NCBI RefSeq assembly: GCF_016462415.1
Contig: NZ_JAEMTF010000001.1
Span: forward strand, 44,338-108,337
DNA: 64,000 nucleotides
Direction of reading: 5' to 3'
Origin: Williamsia sp.
GTDB lineage: Bacteria; Actinomycetota; Actinomycetes; Mycobacteriales; Mycobacteriaceae
The notes beneath the pieces were generated by a model, which was not told where the DNA came from, made no database searches, and was given only the letters and a program-made list of their open reading frames with translations. This document shows positions 27,274-36,660 of the stretch, in pieces. A program made the position numbers and the translations under genes. Position 1 is the first letter of the stretch. Each line of letters opens with the position of its first letter.

Positions 27274-30200
27274 GTGCTGATCCTGCACCGCGCCGAGCGC
27301 ACCGACATCCTCGCCGACGCCCTGGCCGACATCCTGCGCGATCCCCTCGCCGACGCGCTGACCCCGGAGATCGTCGCCGTCCCCGCGAAGGGGGTCGAGC
27401 GGTGGTTGGGTCAGCGGCTGTCCGCTCGGCTCGGCACCTCTGACGTCGGAGCCGACGGCATCGCCGCGAACATCGACTTCCGGTCGCCGACCGACCTCGT
27501 CGACCGGGTGCTGGGCTCGATCCGCGGATACCACTGGGCCGACGACCCATGGTCGCCCGCGCGGATGCGATGGACGCTGCTCGAGGTGCTCGACTCCTGC
27601 GTGCACGATCCCGGATGCGCGGTTCTCGCACGCCATCTGGGCGTGCGTCCCGACGGCACCGTCGAAGCCCATCGCGCCGGGCGTCGGTGGAGCACCGCTG
27701 TGGGTCTGGCCCGCACGTTCCGGTCCTACGCCGCACAACGCCCACAGATGCTCTCCGACTGGGCCGACGGCCACGACACCGACGGCATCGGCGGCGAACT
27801 GCCCACCGACCAACGGTGGCAGGCGCAGGTGTGGCGACGGTTGCGGGAACGGATCGGTACGCCCGGTCCCGCCGAGCGTCTCGAATCCCTCTGCGCTCGA
27901 ATGACATCGGAGCCCACCGCGCTCGATCTGCCCCGACGGCTCTCGTTGTTCGGGCCCACCCGCCTGACCACCGAACAGCTCGCGGTGCTCTCCGCCGTGG
28001 GCGCCGATCGCGACGTCCACGTCTTCCTGCCGCACCCCAGCGACCGGCTGTGGCAGATCACGGCCGCCGCGGGCGAGCCGGTCCGACGTCGGGACCTGGC
28101 CCGCGGCGGGGTGTCGAACCCGTTGCTGGCCAGCTTGTCCCGGGAGATCCGGGAGACCCAGCTACGCCTGGCACGTCACGTCACCCGCGACATCCACCAC
28201 GCCGGCACGCTCACCGAACCGACCACGCTGCTGGCCCGGCTGCAACAGACGATCCGGGCCGACGTCGCGGCAACCGACGTGACGCCGGGGCCGATGGACG
28301 ACTCGGTCGGCGTGCACTCGTGTCACGGCCCGGGACGGCAGGTCGAGGTGATCCGCGACGTCCTGGCCCGGATGTTCACCGACGACCCGACGCTGATGCC
28401 CCGCGACGTCATCGTCATGTGCCCGGACATCGAGGCGTTCGCGCCGCTCATCCGTGCGGCGTTCGACTCCCGCAGGCCGGACGGACAGGGGCCGGACGTC
28501 GACGGCCACCCCGCGCATCGTCTGCGGGTCCGTCTCGCCGACCGGTCGATGAGTGCGACGAACACCGTCCTCGAGTCGGTCGTGGTCGTCGTGGACCTCG
28601 CCGGAGCACGCGTCACCGCCAGCGACATCGCCGACCTGGCCGGCCGGACGCCGGTACGCACCCGTTTCGGCTTCACCGACGACGACCTCGAGCTCATCGG
28701 CCGCTGGATGGCCGAGGCGGGGGTCCGCTGGGGCCTGGGAGCGGCCCAGCGAACAGCGTTCGGACTCAAGGGGTTCGAGCAGAACACGATGGAGACGGGA
28801 CTCGATCGGATGGTCCTCGGTGTCGTCGCGCACGAAGCGGGTCTGCAGTGGGTGCACCGCGCGCTGCCGCTCGACGGCATCGACAGCGCCGACATCGATC
28901 TGGTCGGTCGGTTCGCGGAGTTCGTGGACCGGCTCGACGCATGTGTGGGTGCGCTCACCGGGGTGCGCTCGGCGCAGGACTGGACCGAGGCGATGGTGCG
29001 TGTGATCGACGACCTGCTCGACGTGGCGCCCGCCGACGCCTGGCAGCGGGCGCAGGCGGTGGACGAGATCACCCGCGCCACCGAACACTGCGGTGACGTC
29101 GTCCTGCGCCGCGCCGACGTCGTGGCTCTGCTCGACGACGTGGTCGCCGCCCGGCCGACGCGCGCGAACTTCCGGACCGGTGAACTGACCGTCTGCTCGA
29201 TGGTCCCCATGCGTGCCGTACCGCACCGGGTGGTGGTGCTCATCGGTCTCGACGACGACGTCTACCCGCGGGTCTCCCGCGAGGACGGTGACGACGTCCT
29301 CGATCGCACCCCCTGTGTCGGTGAGCGTGATCCGCGCAGCGAGGACCGTCAGCTCCTCCTCGACACCATGATGTCGGCGCAGGAGAAGCTGGTGATCGCC
29401 TACACCGGTGCCGATCCGGTCACCGGGTTGCGCCGCCCGCCGTCGGTGCCGGTGAGCGAGCTGGTCGACGCCATCACCGCGCTCGTCTCACCCCTTCATG
29501 CCGACCGCGTGGTCCGCAGGCACCCGCTACACGCGTTCGATCCCGCGAACTTCGACGCCGCGTCGCCGTTCGGGTTCGACCGCGCCGCCCTCGCCGGGGC
29601 GCGCGCGCTCATCGCGCCACCGACCCACGCCATCGAGTTCGATCGCACCCCGTTGCCCCCGGTCACCTCGACCTCCGGCACGGCTCCCGCGGTCGACGTC
29701 GCCGACCTGATCGCGTTCTTCGAACACCCCGTCCGCGGCTTCTGCAGGCAACGACTCGGGTTCGCCGTCCCCGACACCGCAGAGGTGCTCGACGACGAAC
29801 TCGATCCCGGTCTCGATCCGTTGGACCGCTGGGGGATAGGCGACCGGCTACTGCGTCATCGACTGCAGGGCGACACGATCGACGCCCTCCGGGGGGCCGA
29901 GCTCCGCCGCGGGACACTGCCGCCGTTCGAACTGGGTCGCCGTGCACTCGAACCGGTCCTCGACGACGTGGAACGGCTCTGGGATGCGGCCGCGGCCATC
30001 GTCGCCACCGAACGGACCTCGGTGGACATCGACGTCGACCTCGGCGAGGGCCGTCGACTGACCGGCACGGTGGACGGGGTCCACGGTGACGTCGTGTTCC
30101 GGGCGCACTACTCCAAGCTCGCCCCCAAACACCGACTGTCCACGTGGATCGCGCTGCTCGCAGCCGCGGCCACCCGTGCCGACGGGACCATGACCGGTCT

Positions 30201-30579
30201 CACGATCGGCCGATTCGGCAAGGGGACGCGACTCGCCCGCGCGCAACTGGTCCTGCTCGACGCGCCGGTGCAGATCCTGGCCGACCTGGTGCGGTTACGC
30301 GATGTCGGTCTCAGCCACCCGCTGGCCCTGCCCGCTGCGGCCGGCGCCGAGTACGCCGTGCGGCGTCACGGCGGGGACCCGGTGCCGGAGGCGTTGGACG
30401 CCGCCCGGTCCGCGTTCGAGGCCACGTTCGGCGAACACGCCGACCGTTACCTGAACCTGGTCTTCCCGTCCGGGTTCGCGGGTATCGCGACCGATCCGGG
30501 CGCGGTCGAGGAGTTCGTCGCGTCTGCGGAGTCGATCTGGCACCCGATGTTCGACGCCGAGCAGGTGGTGGTCCGATGA
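27274..30579 (+). CDS. recC: Exodeoxyribonuclease V subunit gamma (RecC)
   Basis: The 1101-residue RecC subunit of the RecBCD helicase-nuclease, which processes double-strand DNA ends. It resembles an SF1 helicase without working ATPase motifs: the N-terminal 'AVPAKGVERWLGQRLSARLG' and central 'MVPMRAVPHRVVVLIGLDDD' are typical, and a nuclease-like fold with degenerate active site should close the C-terminal third. The GTG start has a strong GGGAGGAGC site. The stop overlaps the recB ATG. In mycobacteria RecBCD serves single-strand annealing while AdnAB does recombination; whether that holds here is unknown. Confidence 0.96.
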   Translation: MLILHRAERTDILADALADILRDPLADALTPEIVAVPAKGVERWLGQRLSARLGTSDVGADGIAANIDFRSPTDLVDRVLGSIRGYHWADDPWSPARMRWTLLEVLDSCVHDPGCAVLARHLGVRPDGTVEAHRAGRRWSTAVGLARTFRSYAAQRPQMLSDWADGHDTDGIGGELPTDQRWQAQVWRRLRERIGTPGPAERLESLCARMTSEPTALDLPRRLSLFGPTRLTTEQLAVLSAVGADRDVHVFLPHPSDRLWQITAAAGEPVRRRDLARGGVSNPLLASLSREIRETQLRLARHVTRDIHHAGTLTEPTTLLARLQQTIRADVAATDVTPGPMDDSVGVHSCHGPGRQVEVIRDVLARMFTDDPTLMPRDVIVMCPDIEAFAPLIRAAFDSRRPDGQGPDVDGHPAHRLRVRLADRSMSATNTVLESVVVVVDLAGARVTASDIADLAGRTPVRTRFGFTDDDLELIGRWMAEAGVRWGLGAAQRTAFGLKGFEQNTMETGLDRMVLGVVAHEAGLQWVHRALPLDGIDSADIDLVGRFAEFVDRLDACVGALTGVRSAQDWTEAMVRVIDDLLDVAPADAWQRAQAVDEITRATEHCGDVVLRRADVVALLDDVVAARPTRANFRTGELTVCSMVPMRAVPHRVVVLIGLDDDVYPRVSREDGDDVLDRTPCVGERDPRSEDRQLLLDTMMSAQEKLVIAYTGADPVTGLRRPPSVPVSELVDAITALVSPLHADRVVRRHPLHAFDPANFDAASPFGFDRAALAGARALIAPPTHAIEFDRTPLPPVTSTSGTAPAVDVADLIAFFEHPVRGFCRQRLGFAVPDTAEVLDDELDPGLDPLDRWGIGDRLLRHRLQGDTIDALRGAELRRGTLPPFELGRRALEPVLDDVERLWDAAAAIVATERTSVDIDVDLGEGRRLTGTVDGVHGDVVFRAHYSKLAPKHRLSTWIALLAAAATRADGTMTGLTIGRFGKGTRLARAQLVLLDAPVQILADLVRLRDVGLSHPLALPAAAGAEYAVRRHGGDPVPEALDAARSAFEATFGEHADRYLNLVFPSGFAGIATDPGAVEEFVASAESIWHPMFDAEQVVVR

Positions 30580-33500
30580 CGCCGGCCCGATCGCACGTCG
30601 CGCGCACCACGTTCGACCTCCTCGCGCCGATGCCCACCGGCACGACGGTGCTCGAGGCCAGCGCGGGGACCGGCAAGACCCACGCCATCGTCGGACTGGC
30701 GGCCCGCCACATCGCCGAGGGCGTCGACGTCGGCGCACTGCTGCTGGTGACCTTCAGCCGGATGGCCACCGCCGAGTTGCGGGAGCGCACGCGCGAGCGG
30801 TTGACGACGCTGGCCGCAGGTCTGGCCGATCCGGCCGGCGCACGGTCGGACTCGTTGGTCACCGCGCTCGCCGATGCCCCCGCCGACGAGGTGGCACTGC
30901 GTCGCGAACGGATCAGCGCCGCGCTGTCGGACTTCGACGCGGCGACGGTCAGCACCACCCACACGTTCTGCTCCCGGATGCTCGACGCACTCGGCATCGC
31001 CGGGGAGAGCGAACACGGCCTCACCCTGGTCGAAGAGGTGGACGACCTGGTCACCGAGGTCGCCGGAGACGTGTTCCTCAAGTGGTACAGCGGCCTCGAC
31101 GACCCGCCGTTCGACTTCCGCGACGCGGTCGCCATCGCCCGCGACGGCGTCCGACAGTCCCACGCCACCCTCGTGCCGAGGGACGCCCCGGAGGGCACCC
31201 CGGCCCGCGCCCGGACCGATTTCGTGACCGCGGTGCGCCGAGAGGTGCTGCGCCGCAAACGGATGATGCGGATCCGCGACTACGACGAGCTGCAGTCGCT
31301 GCTCCGTGACGTGATCACCGACCCGGTGCACGGTGAGGCGGCCTGCGCGCGGATCCGTGACTTCTTCTCCGTGGTCCTGGTCGATGAGTTCCAGGACACC
31401 GACCCGATCCAGTGGGAGATCCTGCGCCGATGCTTCCACGGCCATTCCGACCTGATCCTGGTCGGTGATCCGAAGCAGTCGATCTATGCGTTCCGCGGCG
31501 CGGAGGTCCTGAGCTATCTCGACGCCGCGACGAGTGCTGACAACCACCAGGCACTCGGCACCAACTGGCGCAGCGACGCCGGACTGGTGACCGCGCTGCA
31601 CCACCTCTACGGGGGCGCGGCACTGGGACATCCCGACATCGTCGTCCGGCCGGTCGATGCGACCCACACCGCGTCGCGGCTGTCCGGCCGACCTCCGCTG
31701 CGGCTGCGCCACCTCGGTCGCATCGGGCTCGGGCCGTTAGGGGACAACGGGTTCCCGCCGCTGTCCGCCGTACGATCGGCGGTCGTCGACGACGTCGCCC
31801 GAGACGTCGCGGAACTGCTCGCCGACGCGCCCGAACTGACCGACCCGGACGGGACCACCCGGCCGGTCCGCCCGTCCGACGTGGTGATCCTGTTGCGGAC
31901 GCGCTCGACCATCGGGCCGGTGCAGCGGGCGTTGCGAGAAGCCGGGGTGGCCTCGGTGGTCGGCGCCGGATCGAGTGTCTTCGCGACCGCGAGCGCCCGC
32001 GACTGGTTCCACGTCCTGCGGGCACTCGAGCAGCCCAACCGATCCGATCGTGTGACACTCGCCGCGCTGACGCCGCTCATCGGCCGGACGGCAGGCGAGA
32101 TCGACGCCGCCGGTGGCGACGCGCTCGCCGACGCCGGGGATCTGCTGATCGAGTTGTCGCAGACGTTGGCGCAGTCGGGATTCGCCGCGATGTACGAGCG
32201 ACTCGCGATCCGGACCGGGATGGAGTCGCGCATCCTCTCCGGTGTCGACGGTGAGCGCGTGATGACCGACATCGCCCACCTCGCGTCGCTGTGCAATCGA
32301 TACGTCGTCACCGAGTCACGGGGGATCGCGGGACTGTTGCGATGGTTCGTCGACCGCCTCGAGGACCCCCGCGTCGGCGATCAGGCCGAGCAGAGTCGAC
32401 GTCTGGACCGCGATGCGCAGGCGGTGTCGATCATGACCGTGCACGGCAGCAAGGGCCTCGAGTTCCCGATCGTCTACGTGCCGTTCGGGTGGGACGCCGC
32501 CCGCAATCCCTACCCGCCGACGCTCGATCTGCACGACGAATCCGGCGACCGCATCCTCGACGTGGGCGGGTCCCGGTCGGCGGAGTTCGCCCGCAATCGG
32601 CGAACGGCCGAGGCCGAGGACGCAGGCGAGGAACTGCGACTGTTCTACGTGGCCGTGACCCGGGCCCGGTGTCAGGTCGTCCTGTGGTGGGCCGCCGGTT
32701 CGTCCGCGCGGTCGGCGCCCCTGCACCGACTCCTGTTCGCCCGGAGCACCACCAGCGCCGACACGAACGCGCCCGATCCCGGCCCGACTGCGCGTGTGCC
32801 CGCGGACGCCTCGATCGCATCCGAGCTCGCCGCGTGGGCGGGCCCGGCCGGCGGAGTCATCTCCGTCGAACCCGCGGTCGGCGGACCGGCGGCATCGTCG
32901 CCGGTGACCCCGGACACCGGTGGCGCGCCGATCACGTTGCGCGCAGCGGACTTCGACCGGGTCATCGACCACGGCTGGCGCCGGACATCGTATTCGGCCC
33001 TGGTCGCCGATCACCACGTCGCGGTCGGTGCCGCTGTCGACGTCGACGCCGCCGCGGCGCTGACCGACGAGCCCGACGACGCGGTGGTGACCGATACGTC
33101 CGCGGCCGGGGGCGCGCCGTCGCTGATGAACGGGCTCCCGGCCGGTGCGACGTTCGGTTTGCTCGTCCACTCGGTGCTCGAGAACGTCGACACCGACGCC
33201 GCCGACCTGCCGGCCGAGGTCCGCGATCGGTGTGCCCGCGCCGCACTCGCATCGGGCCTGCAGGTCGACGTCGACGTCCTCGCCCGCGCGATGAACGCGG
33301 TCCTGCAGACCCCGCTCGGACGCGCCTCCGGGATACCCGACCTCGCCGGGGTCGCGATGGCCGACCGACTGGCCGAGATGGACTTCGAGTTCCCGCTCGC
33401 GTCGGCGACCCGCGGTTCGACCCTGGCCGCGATCGCCGACCTGATGGACGACCACCTGCCGGCCGACGACCCGTTACGCGAGTACCCGGCTCGTCTGCGT

Positions 33501-33911
33501 CTCATCCCGGGGGCAGCGCTCGACGGGTTCCTCACGGGCAGCATCGACGGCGTCCTGCGAACCGCCGACGAGCGGTTCGTGATCGTCGACTACAAGACCA
33601 ACCGACTCGGGTTCGGGGATCTGACCGTCGAGGACTACGACGAGGCAGCCATGGCCGCGGAGATGATGCGGTCGCATTACCCGTTGCAGGCGATGCTGTA
33701 TTCGGTTGCCCTGCATCGCTACCTGCGGTGGCGACTGCCCGGGTACCGACCCGACCGTCACCTCGGGCGCGTGCTCTACCTGTTCGTCCGCGCCATGGTC
33801 GGTCCCGACACCCCGCCCGATCGTGGGGTGTTCGGCTGGGATGTGCCGCCGGCGCTCGTGGTGGCGTTGTCGGAACTGCTGGGCGGGCAGACGACGGGAA
33901 GCCGACCATGA
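30576..33911 (+). CDS. recB: Exodeoxyribonuclease V subunit beta (RecB)
   Basis: Helicase-nuclease subunit, 1111 residues. SF1A motifs are intact: Walker A 'EASAGTGKTHAIVGL', motif II 'VLVDEFQDTDPIQWE', motif III 'GDPKQSIYAFRGAE', motifs V-VI 'TVHGSKGLEFPIVYVP' and 'LFYVAVTRAR'. The C-terminal nuclease has 'GFLTGSIDGVL' and 'IVDYKTNRLG', giving the Asp and Asp-Tyr-Lys catalytic set. It moves 3'-5' and cuts both strands in the RecBCD complex. The track frame opens at 30144, but the true start is the ATG at 30576 overlapping the recC stop (ATGA). It ends in another ATGA overlap with recD. Confidence 0.98.
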   Translation: MTPARSHVARTTFDLLAPMPTGTTVLEASAGTGKTHAIVGLAARHIAEGVDVGALLLVTFSRMATAELRERTRERLTTLAAGLADPAGARSDSLVTALADAPADEVALRRERISAALSDFDAATVSTTHTFCSRMLDALGIAGESEHGLTLVEEVDDLVTEVAGDVFLKWYSGLDDPPFDFRDAVAIARDGVRQSHATLVPRDAPEGTPARARTDFVTAVRREVLRRKRMMRIRDYDELQSLLRDVITDPVHGEAACARIRDFFSVVLVDEFQDTDPIQWEILRRCFHGHSDLILVGDPKQSIYAFRGAEVLSYLDAATSADNHQALGTNWRSDAGLVTALHHLYGGAALGHPDIVVRPVDATHTASRLSGRPPLRLRHLGRIGLGPLGDNGFPPLSAVRSAVVDDVARDVAELLADAPELTDPDGTTRPVRPSDVVILLRTRSTIGPVQRALREAGVASVVGAGSSVFATASARDWFHVLRALEQPNRSDRVTLAALTPLIGRTAGEIDAAGGDALADAGDLLIELSQTLAQSGFAAMYERLAIRTGMESRILSGVDGERVMTDIAHLASLCNRYVVTESRGIAGLLRWFVDRLEDPRVGDQAEQSRRLDRDAQAVSIMTVHGSKGLEFPIVYVPFGWDAARNPYPPTLDLHDESGDRILDVGGSRSAEFARNRRTAEAEDAGEELRLFYVAVTRARCQVVLWWAAGSSARSAPLHRLLFARSTTSADTNAPDPGPTARVPADASIASELAAWAGPAGGVISVEPAVGGPAASSPVTPDTGGAPITLRAADFDRVIDHGWRRTSYSALVADHHVAVGAAVDVDAAAALTDEPDDAVVTDTSAAGGAPSLMNGLPAGATFGLLVHSVLENVDTDAADLPAEVRDRCARAALASGLQVDVDVLARAMNAVLQTPLGRASGIPDLAGVAMADRLAEMDFEFPLASATRGSTLAAIADLMDDHLPADDPLREYPARLRLIPGAALDGFLTGSIDGVLRTADERFVIVDYKTNRLGFGDLTVEDYDEAAMAAEMMRSHYPLQAMLYSVALHRYLRWRLPGYRPDRHLGRVLYLFVRAMVGPDTPPDRGVFGWDVPPALVVALSELLGGQTTGSRP

Positions 33912-35788
33912 ACGCCGGGCACCGGCTCGCGTTGCGCGCCGAGGGGGTGCTGGCCGACTTCAACCGTGCGGGGGTTCTCGGACCGGCCGACGTCCACGTC
34001 GCCCGCCGGCTGGTGACGATCCGCCGGGCCGAGGTCGACCCCGACGTCGTGCTCGCCGTGGCCCTCACCGTCCGGGCCGTCCGCGCCGGGTCGGTCTGTA
34101 TCGACCTGGCGAGGCTGCGCGACATCCCGCCCGACTCCGACACCGGTACCGACCCCGCCGAGCTGGCGTGGCCGGACCCGCTCACCCTGCCCGACAAGGT
34201 CCGGGCCAGTGCCCTGGCGACAACGTCGGCGGAGTCGCCGTTACAGCCCCTGCGGGTGGTGACGACCGATGACGGGGCGTCGCTGCTCTATCTGGACCGC
34301 TACTTCCGCGAGGAACAACGCGTTCGGGCGATCCTCACCGAACGCGCGGCCTCCGAACCCGCGGCCGAGATCGCCCGCGTGGCCGCCGAGCTCGGTGCGC
34401 TGTTCCCGTCGGACCCGGACTCACCCGGGCCCGACCGGCAACGCATGGCGGCGGCGGTCGCGGCGACCCGGTGGACCACCGTGCTGGCCGGCGGACCGGG
34501 AACCGGGAAGACCCACACCGCCGCCCGGATCATCGCCCTGCTGTACGCGCTGCACGGATCCGGGCTCCGGGTCGGTCTGTGCGCGCCCACCGGACGCGCC
34601 GCGGCGTCGCTCCAGGACGCCGTGACCGCCCAGTCCGCGCAGATTGCGCTGCCCGAGGTGGAGGCCGTGACCATCCACCGCCTGCTCGGCCCACTTCCCG
34701 GTGGCGGCAACCGATTCCGGCACCACGCATCGAACCGCCTACCGCACGACGTGATCATCGTCGACGAGGCGTCGATGGTGTCGCTGACGCTGATGTACCA
34801 CCTGCTCGAGGCGCTGCGCCCGACCACGCGGTTGGTCATGATCGGCGACCCGGATCAGCTGGCGTCGGTCGACGCCGGCGCCGTGTTGGCCGACCTCGTG
34901 CACCGGTCGCACACCACCGAACTCGCCGGCCCGCTCGCCGATCTCATCACCACCGACTCGACGCCGAACGCCCCGGATGGGGATGCAGATCTCGATGCGA
35001 CAGTGGCCGCAGCGGAGCGGTCGGAGATGGCCGACGGTGTCGTCCGACTCCGCCGCCGACGTCGGTTCGGCATCCGGATCGGCCGGCTCGCCGATGCAGT
35101 TCGGGCCGGCGACGCCGACGAGGCGCTGTCGATACTCGACGCCGGCGAATCCGACTTGACCCTCGAACCGGCCGAGGAGGCACACATCGCCCGCGGCGAG
35201 GTCGCAGCGTGGGTGCAGAGCATGGTGTCGGCGGCCGAACGCGGCGATGCCGGGGCCGCCCTGGCCGCGCTCGGCGAGCACCGTGTCCTGTGTGCTCATC
35301 GCGAGGGGCCGGCGGGTGTACGTCAATGGGCACAGCGGGTGACCGCATGGGGGACCGTCGGTGCCGCGACGTTCGTCGATCTCGACCGTCCCTGGTATCC
35401 GGGGCGCCCGCTGCTGCTCACCGAGACCGACCACCGTGCGCGACTGTTCAACGGCGACACCGGGATCGTCGTCGCCGACGACGATCGCCTGATGGCGGCG
35501 TTCGGCCGTGGCAGCGATCAACGCCTGGTGCACCCGGGTCGCCTGCGCGGCGTGTCCTCGGCGCACGCGATGACGATCCACCGCAGTCAGGGCAGCCAGT
35601 ACCGCGCCGTGGCCGTGGTGATCCCACCCGCGGACTCGGCGTTGCTGAGTCGTGAACTGCTCTACACCGCGATCACCCGGGCCACCGACTCCGTGCGTCT
35701 GATCGGAACCGCGGAAGGTCTGCGCGCCGGTATCGAACGAAAGGTCCTCCGCGCGAGCGGTTTGCGATCATCGATCATCGACGTGTGA
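33908..35788 (+). CDS. recD: Exodeoxyribonuclease V subunit alpha (RecD)
   Basis: The 5'-3' helicase subunit of RecBCD, 626 residues. Walker A 'LAGGPGTGKTHTAARI', DEAS motif 'IIVDEASMVSLTLMY', 'IGDPDQLASVDAGAVL' and C-terminal 'SAHAMTIHRSQGSQY' and 'LLYTAITRA' mark an active SF1B ATPase. Start by ATGA overlap with recB (the track's 32291 start is a frame shadow inside recB). Its TGA lies in the 5' arm of a hairpin whose 3' arm carries the stop of the convergent PIG-L gene. Confidence 0.97.
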   Translation: MNAGHRLALRAEGVLADFNRAGVLGPADVHVARRLVTIRRAEVDPDVVLAVALTVRAVRAGSVCIDLARLRDIPPDSDTGTDPAELAWPDPLTLPDKVRASALATTSAESPLQPLRVVTTDDGASLLYLDRYFREEQRVRAILTERAASEPAAEIARVAAELGALFPSDPDSPGPDRQRMAAAVAATRWTTVLAGGPGTGKTHTAARIIALLYALHGSGLRVGLCAPTGRAAASLQDAVTAQSAQIALPEVEAVTIHRLLGPLPGGGNRFRHHASNRLPHDVIIVDEASMVSLTLMYHLLEALRPTTRLVMIGDPDQLASVDAGAVLADLVHRSHTTELAGPLADLITTDSTPNAPDGDADLDATVAAAERSEMADGVVRLRRRRRFGIRIGRLADAVRAGDADEALSILDAGESDLTLEPAEEAHIARGEVAAWVQSMVSAAERGDAGAALAALGEHRVLCAHREGPAGVRQWAQRVTAWGTVGAATFVDLDRPWYPGRPLLLTETDHRARLFNGDTGIVVADDDRLMAAFGRGSDQRLVHPGRLRGVSSAHAMTIHRSQGSQYRAVAVVIPPADSALLSRELLYTAITRATDSVRLIGTAEGLRAGIERKVLRASGLRSSIIDV

Positions 35789-35804
35789 GCGCTGGGCTCA
35801 CACG
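35782..35804. terminator. Bidirectional hairpin holding the recD and PIG-L stop codons
   Basis: CGTGTGAGC-GCTGG-GCTCACACG is a perfect 9-bp stem with a 5-base loop. The recD TGA (35786-35788) and the complementary TGA of the convergent PIG-L gene (35798-35800) are in opposite arms. It could act as a compact terminator for both directions, although no T tract flanks it. Confidence 0.5.
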
Positions 35805-36556
35805 AGGTCGGCGCCGCCCACGACGAGATCACGCCGGAGATACCACTCGGTGCCCAGCAGTGCGTTGCGCCGCGCGACATCGAGTTCGGCGAGCTCGACC
35901 AGGGCCGGGCTGCGATCCATCTCCGACCGGTGTGCGCCGATGGCCGACCACTTCTGTTCCACCCACGCCGACACGTCGAGTTCGAGGTCGATGGCGGCAT
36001 CCGGCGTGCCCGGGGGCACCGCGCCCTCCGGCGGCGGTCCGGTGGTGACCTGGTGTCGGATCCGGTGCATCACACGGGTCGGCACGGTCGACAGATACAG
36101 CGACCGGGTCTGCCAGGCGGGGCCCGCGTCGGGGTAGAGGGGCGCACACGCTGCGGCCTCGACCGCAGCGAGAGCGAGGCGGTGAGCCTGGATGTGGTCG
36201 GGATGACCGTAGATGCCGTAGGCGTCGTAGGTGACGACGATGTCGGGCCGCAGACGCCGGATGTGTTCGACGATCTGACGTACGGCGTCGTCGAACCGGC
36301 ACTCGCACAGTGCCGCCGACTGCGGCGCGGACTCGGGGAACCCACCGTCGGCGTATCCGAGTGCGATGGGTGCGTCGACCCCCAGTATGCGCAGCGCGCT
36401 CGTGAGTTCGGTGTGTCGAGGTGTGCCCGATGCCCAGGTGCACGTGAGAACCGACGTCGTCGATCCCGCCTCGACGATCCGTGCGATGGTGCCGCCGGTC
36501 CACAGCGACTCGTCGTCGGGGTGCGCGTGGACGAACAGAACGCTCGGAGCCCCCAC
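35798..36556 (-). CDS. PIG-L family zinc-dependent deacetylase
   Basis: A 252-residue LmbE/PIG-L domain protein. The zinc motif 'VHAHPDDESLWTGG' near the N-terminus and 'YGIYGHPDHIQAHRLA' at about residue 120 provide the metal ligands (His-Asp and His). Relatives remove N-acetyl groups from glucosaminyl conjugates (MshB, Mca in mycothiol metabolism) or from antibiotic precursors. The length is shorter than MshB (about 300) and Mca (about 290), so it may be a third paralogue with a different amide substrate. It converges on recD with 9 bases between the coding ends and is transcribed alone. Confidence 0.87.
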   Translation of the reverse strand: MGAPSVLFVHAHPDDESLWTGGTIARIVEAGSTTSVLTCTWASGTPRHTELTSALRILGVDAPIALGYADGGFPESAPQSAALCECRFDDAVRQIVEHIRRLRPDIVVTYDAYGIYGHPDHIQAHRLALAAVEAAACAPLYPDAGPAWQTRSLYLSTVPTRVMHRIRHQVTTGPPPEGAVPPGTPDAAIDLELDVSAWVEQKWSAIGAHRSEMDRSPALVELAELDVARRNALLGTEWYLRRDLVVGGADLV

Positions 36557-36660
36557 GACGCTCCCTCCCCGGTTGTCATCTCGTTCGTCGCGACACCGAG
36601 ACGTTCGATGGTGGCGTGATCACCTCAGACTAGTGCCCTGTCGTCGGCGCCCCGGCAGGG

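Noticed and set aside
30144-30575. N-terminal extension of the recB frame inside recC
   Set aside because: Arg-rich sequence without homology; the ATGA overlap with recC at 30576 gives the proper RecB start.
32291-33907. N-terminal extension of the recD frame inside recB
   Set aside because: Reads as Arg/Gly/Pro-rich shadow; RecD begins at the ATG at 33908 overlapping the recB stop.
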